DNA of 64,000 nucleotides, taken from NCBI GenBank assembly GCA_910588205.1, contig CAJUQK010000006.1:22585-86584 (forward strand). Direction: 5' to 3'. Both the position numbers and the translations under genes were made by a program. Positions 43,006-51,421 of this stretch are shown here, piece after piece; the first letter of the stretch is position 1, and each line of letters opens with the position of its first letter. Source of the stretch: an uncultured Eggerthellaceae bacterium. GTDB lineage: Bacteria > Actinomycetota > Coriobacteriia > Coriobacteriales > Eggerthellaceae. A model generated the notes under the pieces. The model ran no database searches and was not told the origin of the DNA. It saw only the letters and a program-made list of their open reading frames with translations.

Positions 43006-45480
43006 CTACTTCCCTCCTTTGTTCGGCATCATCACGCCGAGGTCCTGCATGTCTTCTTGGAGCTGCTCACGGGTGAGCGGCAGGAACACCCGCAAGTCCT
43101 CGCTGGTCATGCAGATGTTGTCAGGGGCACCCTCTTCAGCTTTGTATACCTTGCAGAGTCCTCCGAAATTGTCGGTGCCAACGGCTGGGTCATAGGGGCC
43201 ATTGTTCTCGAAGAGGATGTTGCAGTTCGCATCCAGCGCGCCGTGCAAGTCGTCCGTTGCCGCGCGCTCGGGGAACCACCAGTCGTGTTCGACATGGATG
43301 GTATCCGGCTTGATGGCGTTGGTGAGGTTCGCCCGCTGGCGGATGCGGTCCACATAGGTCTCGATCCAGCACCAGTCGTCTTGCTCGATCCCCAGCTTGG
43401 CCGCCGTTTCGGGGTTGATGTCCATCGTCGGGAACATATGCACTTCGCGCATCCAGGGCGAATTGCGGTATTCGGTGTGGAAGAACGCATGGCTGCGGCC
43501 ACCGGTGATGAGCGTGAAGGGGTACTCCTCTACCAGGTCAGGGCGGGAGACCTTCGTGATGGGCGGCTCGATGTACATGGGCAACGGACCGTTGCCGTAC
43601 AGTAGGAGGTCTTCGCTCCAGAGTTCCATCTTGCCGTTGTCAGACTGCGGATGTGCCGGGATCTTCGTTCCGTCTGGCAGCGTGGTGCCGGGGAAGCGGT
43701 AGACCGAGCCCATCTTGTTGCCCCGGTACATCGTGTTGAAGCCAGGACGGAAGTCGCTCGTCTTGCGCATGAAGCCGGTCTCATACTTGGGTTTGCCACC
43801 GCGCACATCGGTCATCTGAACGCCCGTCACAGAGATGCGGTTGCGGAAGTCTTCGAAGCTCGCACAGGAGAGCTGCGGCGGAAGCGTCTCAGGACCTTTC
43901 ACCAGGTAGTCGAAGAATTCGTATTTGTCCTTCCAGAACATGTCCACATCCATGTACTTCGCGAATTCAAAGCAGATGTCCATGTCATCCTTCGCCTCGC
44001 CGAGCGGCGCATGGAAGGGCTGGCGGATCAGGTAGGTATGGCTGGTGGGATAGCCATGGCCTTCGTGGTCACCGCGCCAAAGCCGCCCTGCTGTCCATAG
44101 ATGACCTGTCCTCCGGAGTTCTGCGTGACCTCACGCAGCTCGCCCGTGGCATCATCGGCCTGAAGGATCTGCTGGTAGCCCGTGTTCTGGCAGACGGAGA
44201 GCTTCTTGATGTTCATGGCAGTCTGCTTGCGCAGGTCTCCCATGCGGCCAGCCTTGTTCGGGACCACGTCGAACATGAAGGAGTCATACCCAGTGGCTGG
44301 TTCGCGTCCGATGTTCTGACCGCCCTTCGTATCGAAGTTGCCAGCAAGAGCCATCATGATGGTGAATGCTTGCGAGATGCCAGAGGTGTTGATGGAGCAT
44401 TCGACCTTCTGGCCACGGGTGAAGCAAGCATGGGGGCTGGCATCTATGTAGGTCTGGATGGCCTTCGCGATGCGGTCCTCATCCAGTTCGCAGAACTCGG
44501 CTGCGCGTTCGGTGGTCCAGGGCGTCACGTGCTCGACGAGCAGGTCCCAGGCTGTCCGATAGGTCTTACCATTGATCTCGCGGCCTTTGCCGTCAGGGGT
44601 GGCAAGGGCTGGTACCGCATCTTCAACGACGTTGCCGTTCTCATCAAGCCACTGGAACGCCTTCGCCCCACCTACACCGTTCCTGTCTTGCCAGTCACCG
44701 GACCAGAAGATCAGCTGGTCGTGGGCTTCATCCCAAGCTGGATACAGCTCTTCGTTGCCGCCTTCTTGCATCATGGACTGGCGCAGCTGATAGCCCGTGC
44801 CGTTGCCGTTGCTGTCCTTCTCGTCGATGAAGAAGGGCGCATTCGTCCAATAGCGCGCGAATTCGATATCGCACTTGTCAGACTTGATGATCTCATTGAT
44901 GAATGCCAGGACCAGTGCCATGTCAGAGCCGGGACGGATGGGAAGCCACTGGTCAGCTTTCGCCGCGGTGCAGGTGAAGCGCGGATCGACGCAGATGACC
45001 TGAGCGCCGCGCTCCTGGGCGCGCTTTACGGTCAGCCAGTCGTAGTAGCCGCGGCTGCGCTCCTGGCGGCACCAGATGAGGATGCAATCCGTGTTGTTGC
45101 CGTCCCATCCGGTGTACTGGGTCTCATCACCATAGAGGCGCTGACTGGTGAAATAGGAACCTACCCAGCAGAGGTTGCCCACCCCGAAGGTTGCGGTGGA
45201 GCCCAGTTCCAACCACAGCTTGTTGATGGCCTGGAACTGGAGCATGTCGCGGCCGGTGCCATACTGGTGCGCGATGGTGTGCCATCCGAATTCGTTGCCG
45301 ATCTGCTTGAACTTCTCGGCCGCCTCTTGATAAGCTTCCTCCCACGTAATGCGCCTCCACTGGCCGGATCCCTTTTCACCAACGCGGCGTTGCGGGTAAC
45401 GGACGCGGGTGGGGTTGTATAGCTCCTGCGGGATGGCGAAGGCGCGGCCGCAAAGCGTGCTCTCGACAACCCGACACACG
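43006..45480 (-). pseudogene. dmsA: DMSO-reductase-family molybdopterin subunit (DmsA-like), 5'-truncated and frameshifted
   Basis: Homology begins abruptly near 45465 (LCGRAF, then PQELYNPTRVRYPQRRVGEK); the Tat signal and the N-terminal Cys cluster motif with VxGDxP-like start are missing, replaced by a hairpin repeat. The body is recognisable: HQYGTGRDMLQFQAINKLW, NNTDCILIWCRQE, RPGSDMALVLAFINEI. Near 44058-44061 one G is missing (TTKAMAIPPAIPT versus TKGHGYPTSHTYLIRQPF), after which the C-terminal 325 residues with the cofactor-binding RSHAFFHTEYRNSP continue to 43006. Cannot yield a working exported enzyme. Confidence 0.9.
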
Positions 45481-45486
45481 ATCCAT

Positions 45487-45568
45487 GGGGGCGAACGCGT
45501 TCGGTCCAAGGCAACGATCACCGAAGGGTATGTAACTGGTTTTCGTAGGGGTCGAACATGTTCGACCC
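45487..45568. repeat. Dispersed hairpin repeat, copy F, at the dmsA break
   Basis: Two hairpins, GGGGGCGAACGCGTTCGGTC (45487-45507) and GGGGTCGAACATGTTCGACC (45548-45568). On the minus strand the first is followed by GTGTGTCGGGTTG, close to the GATGTGTCAGGTTG linker of copies A and E. It touches the point where dmsA homology ends. Confidence 0.75.
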
Positions 45569-45572
45569 GGCA

Positions 45573-45618
45573 GAGATGATAGGACTTGAACCCACGACTT
45601 CCACGTTGCGAACGTGGC
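45573..45618 (-). repeat. Duplicate of the tRNA-Ala 3' half (att-like)
   Basis: 46 bases match 47223-47268 with one mismatch (A at 45581 for G at 47231). They cover the anticodon stem-loop, variable arm and T arm up to the acceptor stem, in the same orientation as the intact tRNA gene 1.6 kb away. The D arm and the CCA end are missing. This is the expected picture of a displaced attachment-site half. Confidence 0.85.
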
Positions 45619-45634
45619 ATACCTCAGTGGATAT

Positions 45635-45670
45635 CTCACTATACTGAGTGATTTTACTCAGTATAGTGAG
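45635..45670. repeat. Perfect 15-bp inverted repeat, 6-nt loop
   Basis: CTCACTATACTGAGT (45635-45649) and ACTCAGTATAGTGAG (45656-45670) flank GATTTT, followed by TAAAAAG. It lies between the tRNA fragment and the end of the ATPase gene. AT-rich arms unlike the GC-rich dispersed hairpins; could be a terminator or a protein-binding site of the islet. Confidence 0.75.
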
Positions 45671-45723
45671 TAAAAAGGGAATCAGGAGCATCGGTTCTCC
45701 TGATCCTGGATCCTTCCGTCAGG

Positions 45724-46998
45724 CTATGGTGCGAGCGTGGCGAGCGGTATAACGACAACGCCATCATCACGTTGGTAGGCGGTTTGCGTTGAGGTCAAGA
45801 CCATCAAGAAAGCCGGTGAGCCTTCGTGAGCAGATTCCACCCGATCTGCGAGCTTGCGCAAGTGCTTCGCACCTTCTTCGATGCGGCTATTCCCCATCTT
45901 CACTTCGACCGCTCCCCATCGACCATCGGGCAGCACGATCACAGCATCTGCTTCAAGCCCTGTTTTATCCCGATAGTGCTTTACCTCGGCATTGAGGGCA
46001 TCGGCATATACCCTGAGATCATGCACGCAAAGGGATTCGAATAGGAGCCCGAAAGTGTCGAAGTCGCGCAAAAGCGATTCAGGTGTGGCTCCAAGCATGA
46101 CTGCACCAATAGAAGGGTCGCAAAAATGCCTTGTAGGACTTGTGCGCACGGCTGTTCTTGAACGAAGCTTTGGGTTCCACGCTTCTATATCGTCAATGAC
46201 GAATGCGCGCTTGAGGGCATCGATGTACTCAGCGACCGTGACGTCAGAAGGTTGATCACCCTGCATATCATCTCTAATGGTGGAAAGCGAAGCTTGGGTT
46301 GCGATGTTGCGCGCATACGATCGCATGATCGCTCGCAGCCATGTTGAGTTCCTTCTCTTCCCTTCAAGCTCATCGATATCAGAATCAAGCATCTCTACCA
46401 CGTAGTTCCTTGCTTGGGCTAGCGCTATATCACGATCTGTCTCAATCACCGCTTGAGGCCATCCGCCTCTACATATGTCATAGGCAAGATCGACGACATC
46501 GAGCTTGGATATGGCCCCGATCTTCAGCTGGTCTTGAGGAGATGTGCCTGCGAAGAGCGATCTCAATGAGACCTCGCCCGTAGATTCACCCGTTTCAAAG
46601 AGAGACATGGTGCGCATGCGCAGTCGTGCGATACGTCCGACACCTGAATGGGCGGGGCGTTTCTTTGGGGTTGCAGAGCCTGTGAGGATATATTGACCAA
46701 GCTGCTTGCTTCTGTCGACGGAGAATCGAACTGCATCCCAAAGCTGTGGAGCCATTTGCCATTCGTCGATGAGACGCGGTTTGTCGCCCTCTAGAATTGC
46801 CGATGGTTTCGAATCCGCCAGAGCTAGAAGCGCAGGACCCGTATCAGGATCCTGCAAGAAGACCGTGCTCTTGGCACATTGTTCGCCCGTTGATGTCTTG
46901 CCACACCATTTCGGGCCTTCGATTTGGACGGCGCCTGATGTCTTGAGCTGCCACTGCAAGCATTCATCCGCTATGCGGGGCAAATAGTTGGATGTCAT
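45724..46998 (-). CDS. AAA+ ATPase with DUF4143 domain, islet cargo
   Basis: 424 residues from the ATG at 46998 (AAGGAGGAG upstream). Walker A QIEGPKWCGKTSTGEQ, Walker B PRLIDEWQMAPQLW, sensor ILTGSATPKK with the arginine-rich GRIARLRMRTMSLFE, then DUF4143 and a nuclease-like fold with EADAVIVLPDGRWGAVEVKM. The WCGKT and DEWQ forms mark a different branch from the ATPase at 27218-28591. It is the only gene between the tRNA fragment and tRNA-Ala. Tandem 23-bp repeats lie just upstream of its promoter region. Confidence 0.9.
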   Translation of the reverse strand: MTSNYLPRIADECLQWQLKTSGAVQIEGPKWCGKTSTGEQCAKSTVFLQDPDTGPALLALADSKPSAILEGDKPRLIDEWQMAPQLWDAVRFSVDRSKQLGQYILTGSATPKKRPAHSGVGRIARLRMRTMSLFETGESTGEVSLRSLFAGTSPQDQLKIGAISKLDVVDLAYDICRGGWPQAVIETDRDIALAQARNYVVEMLDSDIDELEGKRRNSTWLRAIMRSYARNIATQASLSTIRDDMQGDQPSDVTVAEYIDALKRAFVIDDIEAWNPKLRSRTAVRTSPTRHFCDPSIGAVMLGATPESLLRDFDTFGLLFESLCVHDLRVYADALNAEVKHYRDKTGLEADAVIVLPDGRWGAVEVKMGNSRIEEGAKHLRKLADRVESAHEGSPAFLMVLTSTQTAYQRDDGVVVIPLATLAP

Positions 46999-47040
46999 GG
47001 CTCCTCCTTGGAAGGTACCCATGGATTGTAGCAGCAATTT

Positions 47041-47121
47041 TGCAATTTGGACGGTTTTGACTTGGCAATTTGGCCGATTTCAACTTGGCAAGTTGGACGG
47101 TTTTGATTTGACGAGTTGGAC
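47041..47121. repeat. 23-bp tandem repeats, 3.5 copies
   Basis: Units at 47041-47063, 47064-47086 and 47087-47109 share the core GGCAATTTGGACGGTTTTGA, with a fourth partial unit to 47121. They stand upstream of the ATPase gene, ending about ten bases from a possible TACAAT -10 box (minus strand). Arrangement suggests iteron-like or operator repeats. Confidence 0.75.
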
Positions 47122-47182
47122 CAGAGGGATGAGAGCGCAAACAGGGTCAGCGGAGGGGTGAAGATAGGCTCTGATGATCCTG

Positions 47183-47206
47183 AAAAAAAAGCCTCCCGAA
47201 GGAGGC
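47183..47206 (-). terminator. Rho-independent terminator of tRNA-Ala
   Basis: On the minus strand GCCTCC-TTCG-GGAGGC is followed by eight T, 12 bases past the tRNA-Ala CCA end. Confidence 0.9.
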
Positions 47207-47217
47207 CCTGAAGATCC

Positions 47218-47293
47218 TGGTGGAGATGATGGGACTTGAACCCACGACTTCCACGTTGCGAACGTGGCGCTCTCCCAGCTGAGCTACATCCCC
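47218..47293 (-). tRNA. tRNA-Ala (anticodon CGC)
   Basis: 76 bases with encoded CCA. Acceptor GGGGATG pairs with CATCTCC (one G-T), D arm GCTCAGCTGGGAGAGC, anticodon arm CCACG-TTCGCAA-CGTGG giving CGC, T arm GTGGGTTCAAGTCCCAT region. Reads Ala GCG codons. Its 3' half is duplicated at 45573-45618. Confidence 0.95.
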
Positions 47294-47378
47294 GATTATG
47301 ATCGCAGTGAATGGCTGCGAAACATGAATTTTGGCGAAAACGGTGCGGCTTGTCAAACGGCTTTCGTATCAGCCGGTC

Positions 47379-47723
47379 TTAAGAGAGCACCTGCTCCTTA
47401 TCGTGGAACAGCTTGATGTTCTCGGGAGCAGGCTCCGGGGGCGTATCATCGATGAATTCGCCGAAGAGGGGTTCACCATCTTGGGAGAGCTCTACCATGC
47501 CGGTGAGCACATCAGCGAACTGATAGGAGTGACGAGCAGTGCGGCCGCGCTTGCGCTCAACCTCCATGATGAACAACCGCGGGTGCACCTGAGTGAGCAC
47601 GCCTACGTTCTCTACGATCTTCGAACGGCCCATGTTCGCGCGGACCTTGATCTTCTGGCCGACGAAGTCGTTCAGGGTGTCGTGGATGCTATCTACGATC
47701 TTTGCCTGCTTAGCGAGATCCAT
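47379..47723 (-). CDS. Veg-like protein
   Basis: 114 residues from the ATG at 47723. The region KIVDSIHDTLNDFVGQKIKV, NMGRSKIVENVGVLTQVHP and YQFADVLTGMVEL matches the Veg family (small SH3-like protein, linked to biofilm and sporulation control in Bacillus). An acidic C-terminal extension of about 30 residues is not in Bacillus Veg. Frame open to 47768 but the shorter start has GGGAGATG. Confidence 0.85.
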   Translation of the reverse strand: MDLAKQAKIVDSIHDTLNDFVGQKIKVRANMGRSKIVENVGVLTQVHPRLFIMEVERKRGRTARHSYQFADVLTGMVELSQDGEPLFGEFIDDTPPEPAPENIKLFHDKEQVLS

Positions 47724-47863
47724 ACATCTCCCTTGTCGTTTCCTGATACTGCCGCGGTATAGTAGCACCCCGAAGGGTGAGCGGTCTATTCAGAGGGGCG
47801 AACGGCATCTGCCCCAATAAGGCCACCGACAATAGCACTGTTGCCTATCTTCAAGGAGGGATC

Positions 47864-48853
47864 ATGTTCGAAGAAGTTGGTTTCGCGGACCTGCCCCGCT
47901 TTCGGGCAGCTCATTACACAGATGAAGAGGGAGGAACCGGCTGTACGGTATTCATCGCACCTGAAGGGGCGGTGGGCGGAGTGGATGTCCGCGGTGGAGC
48001 GCCTGCTACACGGGAAACAGATCTGCTGCGTCCTGAGAACATGGTGGAACAAGTCCATGCCGTGATGCTCTCGGGCGGATCGGCTTTCGGGCTGGAAGCC
48101 GCTTGCGGGGCCATGGAGGTCCTGGCTCGGCATGATCATGGGTTTCATCTGGCAGGAGCGTGCGTACCCATCGTTTGCGGGGCATCCCTGTTCGACTTGC
48201 CCATAGGAAGGCCAGTGTGGCCAGAGAAGACGGCTGGTGCGAAGGCGAGCGAGGCGGCTTTGAGCGCTGATGCCCATGATCTGTCCCAGGGATGCGTGGG
48301 GGCTGGGACGGGAGCAACAGTGGGCAAGATGGGGCTTCCCACCCAGATCATGAAATCCGGTTTCGGTTGGGTTGGTCTCAAGCAAGGGGACTTGGTGGTC
48401 ATCGCGAATGTGGCCGTGAATGCACTGGGCAACGTGATGACAGCCGACGGGCGCTGGGTGGCAGGCACCCTTGGCGCTGATGGCCACGTGGAGGACCCCT
48501 TCGTTGCTGCGGAAAGGGCCTTGACCCTTCAGGCCTCTGCGCAGGCTCAGACCCCGGAGGGCCAGCCTGTCTCCAATACCACGCTGGGTTGCATCTTAAC
48601 CAATGCTCGCTTTACCAAGGCGCAGGCTACGAAGGTGGCTCAGATTGCCCAGGACGCCTATGCTCGGCATATCAAACCGGCGCACACCTTGAACGATGGA
48701 GACACCATCTTCACGATGGCCTCTGGAGAGGTGCAAGCCTCGGTGGACCAGGTGGGCATCCTGGCCACGGAGGCCATGGGTCGTGCCATCCTCTCCGCCG
48801 TTCGCCATGCCACCCCCGTCTATGGATTGAGAGCCGCTTGTGATGTCCGTTGA
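47864..48853 (+). CDS. P1-family (DmpA-like) peptidase
   Basis: 329 residues from the ATG at 47864 (AAGGAGGG upstream). Features of self-cleaving N-terminal-nucleophile aminopeptidases: VMLSGGSAFGLEAACGAM, GCVGAGTGATVGK, NVAVNALGNV and the cleavage region PVSNTTLGCILTNA, where Thr would become the new N-terminus. Cytoplasmic beta-peptidyl or D-amino-acid aminopeptidase-like. Its last codons overlap the next kinase gene. Confidence 0.92.
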   Translation: MFEEVGFADLPRFRAAHYTDEEGGTGCTVFIAPEGAVGGVDVRGGAPATRETDLLRPENMVEQVHAVMLSGGSAFGLEAACGAMEVLARHDHGFHLAGACVPIVCGASLFDLPIGRPVWPEKTAGAKASEAALSADAHDLSQGCVGAGTGATVGKMGLPTQIMKSGFGWVGLKQGDLVVIANVAVNALGNVMTADGRWVAGTLGADGHVEDPFVAAERALTLQASAQAQTPEGQPVSNTTLGCILTNARFTKAQATKVAQIAQDAYARHIKPAHTLNDGDTIFTMASGEVQASVDQVGILATEAMGRAILSAVRHATPVYGLRAACDVR

Positions 48854-50174
48854 CCATCTCAAGAGCCTACTGGTGAGCAACAGGCCGATGAACGCCACCC
48901 GCTGGCTGGTGGATGGGGTGGTAGCTGCGGGTGCCTTCGGCTTCGGTATGCTGCAGATGACCATCGCGGTGAATCTGCTGCTGCCCGATGAATTCACGCG
49001 CTTGATGCTGGGCATTCGTGCCCTTGCTCCTTCCGCGCTCGCCATCACGGGCATCCTGCTCACATGCTTGCCGCTCATCGGGCGTGAACGTCTTCCCTGG
49101 CCTGCCTTCGCCCTGTGCACTGGCTTTTGGCTGTTGTTCACGCACCTATTGGGGATAGGGACGTTCTCTTTGGCAGGGCCGCTGATAGCGCTGTTCACCG
49201 TGGCCTATGATCGCAGCCGTACGGAATGCCTTATGGCGGGCATCCTGCTGCTTTGCTGTGTGCTGGCGGTTCCACTCTTGACTCCAGGACCCGCTTCTCC
49301 CTTCAACAATCTCATCCTGCTCCAGAATGCCATTCTCGTGGTGGCGGTGTCGTTGGCGGGCTATGCCTTTCACATGCGGGAAGACTTCCTTGAGGCGGCC
49401 GAAGCCCGAGCGCAACAGGCCGAGCAGCTCCAAGAAGCTGAGCGTCTGCGCGCCGAAGAGGCTTTGCGCACGGCCGATGCCGAAGCCTCCCGGCGCGTTG
49501 AGGCTGAGCGCGTGCGCATCGCGCGGGAGGTCCATGACATCACGGCCCATTCGCTCTCTGCGGTGAGCATCCAAGCATCGGCAGCACTGCGTCTGATGGA
49601 GGCTGACCCCGCCGCTGCCAAGGATTCCCTGGAGGCTGTACGCGTTACGGCAAAGGACGCGCTCGGTGAGATGCGTGCCATGATCGGCGTTCTGCGCGGG
49701 GATGCTCCTGAGGCTCAGACGCGTCCCACCCAAGGCACTGACCGCTTGGGGGACCTGCTGGACTATCTGGAGTCTGCGGGTATCAGGGCTTCGGTGGATG
49801 AGTCCGGCTATGACAAGTCCCAGGTGCCTGCCTATATCGACATCGCCCTGTTCGGCATAGCTCGCGAAGCGGTGACGAATATCGTGCGGCACTCCCAGGC
49901 CACCCATGCTTCCCTTCGGTTGGCGGTGGGTGAAGGGGCGGCCACGCTCCAGGCGATCGATGATGGCGTTGGCATGGCCTCGGGAGAGCCGATCGCAGGC
50001 CATGGTCTGGAAGGCATGCGCGAGCGCGTCAATGTGCTCGGGGGTCAGTTCGAAGCAGGTGCACGCGAAGGGGGCAAAGAGGGAGAAGAAGGCAAAAGAG
50101 GGGGATTCGCGCTCACGGCTCGCATCCCGCTCGCCGGACCTCAGGAGAGCCTGCATCAAGAGGGGAGCATCTAG
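48843..50174 (+). CDS. NarL-type sensor histidine kinase
   Basis: 443 residues. Five or six membrane helices (about 22-160), a Glu/Ala-rich coiled coil (about 180-220), HisKA_3 with His231 (REVHDITAHSLSAVSIQ) and a HATPase ending VTNIVRHSQATHASL, IDDGVGMA and GHGLEGMRERV. No extracellular domain; helices may sense directly. Starts inside the end of the peptidase gene (ATG 48843, or GTG 48840). Followed three bases after its stop by the cognate regulator. Confidence 0.92.
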   Translation: MSVDHLKSLLVSNRPMNATRWLVDGVVAAGAFGFGMLQMTIAVNLLLPDEFTRLMLGIRALAPSALAITGILLTCLPLIGRERLPWPAFALCTGFWLLFTHLLGIGTFSLAGPLIALFTVAYDRSRTECLMAGILLLCCVLAVPLLTPGPASPFNNLILLQNAILVVAVSLAGYAFHMREDFLEAAEARAQQAEQLQEAERLRAEEALRTADAEASRRVEAERVRIAREVHDITAHSLSAVSIQASAALRLMEADPAAAKDSLEAVRVTAKDALGEMRAMIGVLRGDAPEAQTRPTQGTDRLGDLLDYLESAGIRASVDESGYDKSQVPAYIDIALFGIAREAVTNIVRHSQATHASLRLAVGEGAATLQAIDDGVGMASGEPIAGHGLEGMRERVNVLGGQFEAGAREGGKEGEEGKRGGFALTARIPLAGPQESLHQEGSI

Positions 50175-50177
50175 CCT

Positions 50178-50897
50178 ATGGCCGCGATAGAGAAGCGAAG
50201 CGCGAAGCGCCCTATCCGGGTCCTCGTTGCTGATGACCAGGAACTCGTCCGTTCTGGCTATAAGGCCATCCTGAACACATTCCCAAATATCGAGGTCATC
50301 GGCGTTGCCAAAGACGGCAAGCAAGCAGTGGATGAGGCTTTGCGCCTGAAGCCAGATGTCATCCTCATGGACATCCGCATGCCCGAGCTGAGCGGCATCG
50401 ATGCCACGCGTCAGATCGCACAAAGCCCGCTTCTGAACAACGCTCATGTGCTGGTGCTGACCACGTTCGATATAGACGAATATGTCTATGACGCTTTGGA
50501 AGCAGGAGCAAGCGGGTTCCTCTTGAAGGACGCTGATCCAGAGGAGATCGCCCGAGCGATCCATGTCGTGGCAAAGGGAGAAGCGCTCATCCAGCCTTCA
50601 GTGATGAAGCGTCTCGTGGAGACGTTCGCTCGCGCGAGGCGCTCTGTTGCGCCGGGATCTGCGGCTCAGGAGGACCGCAGGTTGGAGGCCCTCACTGATC
50701 GTGAGCGGGAGATCTTGCAGCTTGTGGCCACAGGTGCTGACAATGACCGGATCGGTGAGCTGCTATTCATCTCGCCCGCTACCGTGAAGACGCACCTTGC
50801 GCGCATCATGGCGAAAACGGACTCCCACGACCGGGCTCAGCTGGTAGTGCTTGCCTATGAGAGCGGCCTTGTTTCGCCTTCGTTGCCCGACCGATGA
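50178..50897 (+). CDS. NarL/FixJ-family response regulator
   Basis: 239 residues: receiver with ADD at 18-20, phospho-acceptor Asp65 (VILMDIRMPEL), LTTFD and FLLKDA, then a LuxR-type HTH (LTDREREILQLVATGADNDR, then SPATVKTHLARIMAKT). Partner of the kinase just upstream. Target genes not evident. Confidence 0.95.
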   Translation: MAAIEKRSAKRPIRVLVADDQELVRSGYKAILNTFPNIEVIGVAKDGKQAVDEALRLKPDVILMDIRMPELSGIDATRQIAQSPLLNNAHVLVLTTFDIDEYVYDALEAGASGFLLKDADPEEIARAIHVVAKGEALIQPSVMKRLVETFARARRSVAPGSAAQEDRRLEALTDREREILQLVATGADNDRIGELLFISPATVKTHLARIMAKTDSHDRAQLVVLAYESGLVSPSLPDR

Positions 50898-50946
50898 TGC
50901 TTCGGCAACATAAGCGTGACACTGTCAGATTTCTTGTGAATAGCCC

Positions 50947-50974
50947 TTGCAATGAGCACTGAGGCTGCTAATAT
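50947..50974 (+). promoter_or_regulatory. groESL promoter
   Basis: TTGCAA (50947-50952), 16-base spacer, TAATAT (50969-50974), placing the transcription start close to the CIRCE element. Confidence 0.75.
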
Positions 50975-50987
50975 ATCCACCGAAACT

Positions 50988-51014
50988 TTAGCACTCGCAC
51001 CCTTTGAGTGCTAA
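50988..51014 (+). promoter_or_regulatory. CIRCE element (HrcA operator)
   Basis: TTAGCACTC-N9-GAGTGCTAA, a perfect match to the CIRCE consensus, 90 bases before groES. HrcA binds it to repress chaperone genes until heat stress. Confidence 0.97.
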
Positions 51015-51103
51015 AACAGCAAGAGAAGCTGATAACTCGGGGCTTCGATGAGCTGTACGGTGCGGGTGCGAGCAGGACACCAAGAGGAAAGGAAGGCTAC
51101 GTC

Positions 51104-51391
51104 ATGAATCTTAAGCCCCTGGGCGACCGCGTCATCATCAAGCAGGATGAGGCGGAGGAGAAGACGTCGTCAGGTCTCTACATCGCGGGCGACGCGAAGG
51201 AGAAGCCCCAGACCGGTACGGTCTTGGCTGTGGGCCCTGGCAAGCTGGACAAGGATGGCAAGAACCTGCCCATGCCCGTCAAGAAGGGCGATCGCGTTGT
51301 CTACAGCAAGTATGGCGGGAACGAGATCCTCACTGATAACGAAGAGGTGCTGATCGTTCGCGCTGATGATATCTACGCAGTATTCGCTTAA
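51104..51391 (+). CDS. groES: Co-chaperonin GroES
   Basis: 95 residues from the ATG at 51104 (AGGAAAGGAAG upstream). LKPLGDRVIIKQDEAEEKT, mobile loop SSGLYIAGDAKEKPQ, and EILTDNEEVLIVRADDIYAV. Seven subunits cap GroEL. Under CIRCE control, 30 bases before groEL. Confidence 0.98.
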   Translation: MNLKPLGDRVIIKQDEAEEKTSSGLYIAGDAKEKPQTGTVLAVGPGKLDKDGKNLPMPVKKGDRVVYSKYGGNEILTDNEEVLIVRADDIYAVFA

Positions 51392-51421
51392 CCCCTTGCT
51401 CATAGAAAGGAAGCAACTCCT

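Noticed and set aside
44370..45422. 350-codon plus-strand frame opposite dmsA
   Set aside because: Antisense shadow; dmsA homology on the minus strand is unambiguous.
41485..45480. Programmed frameshifting in dmsA, dmsB and dmsC
   Set aside because: Lesions lie at different non-slippery contexts in three genes, one also has a nonsense codon and one a missing 5' end.
47041..47121. Tandem repeats as a CRISPR array
   Set aside because: Units are contiguous at 23 bp with no spacers, degenerate, and no cas genes are present.
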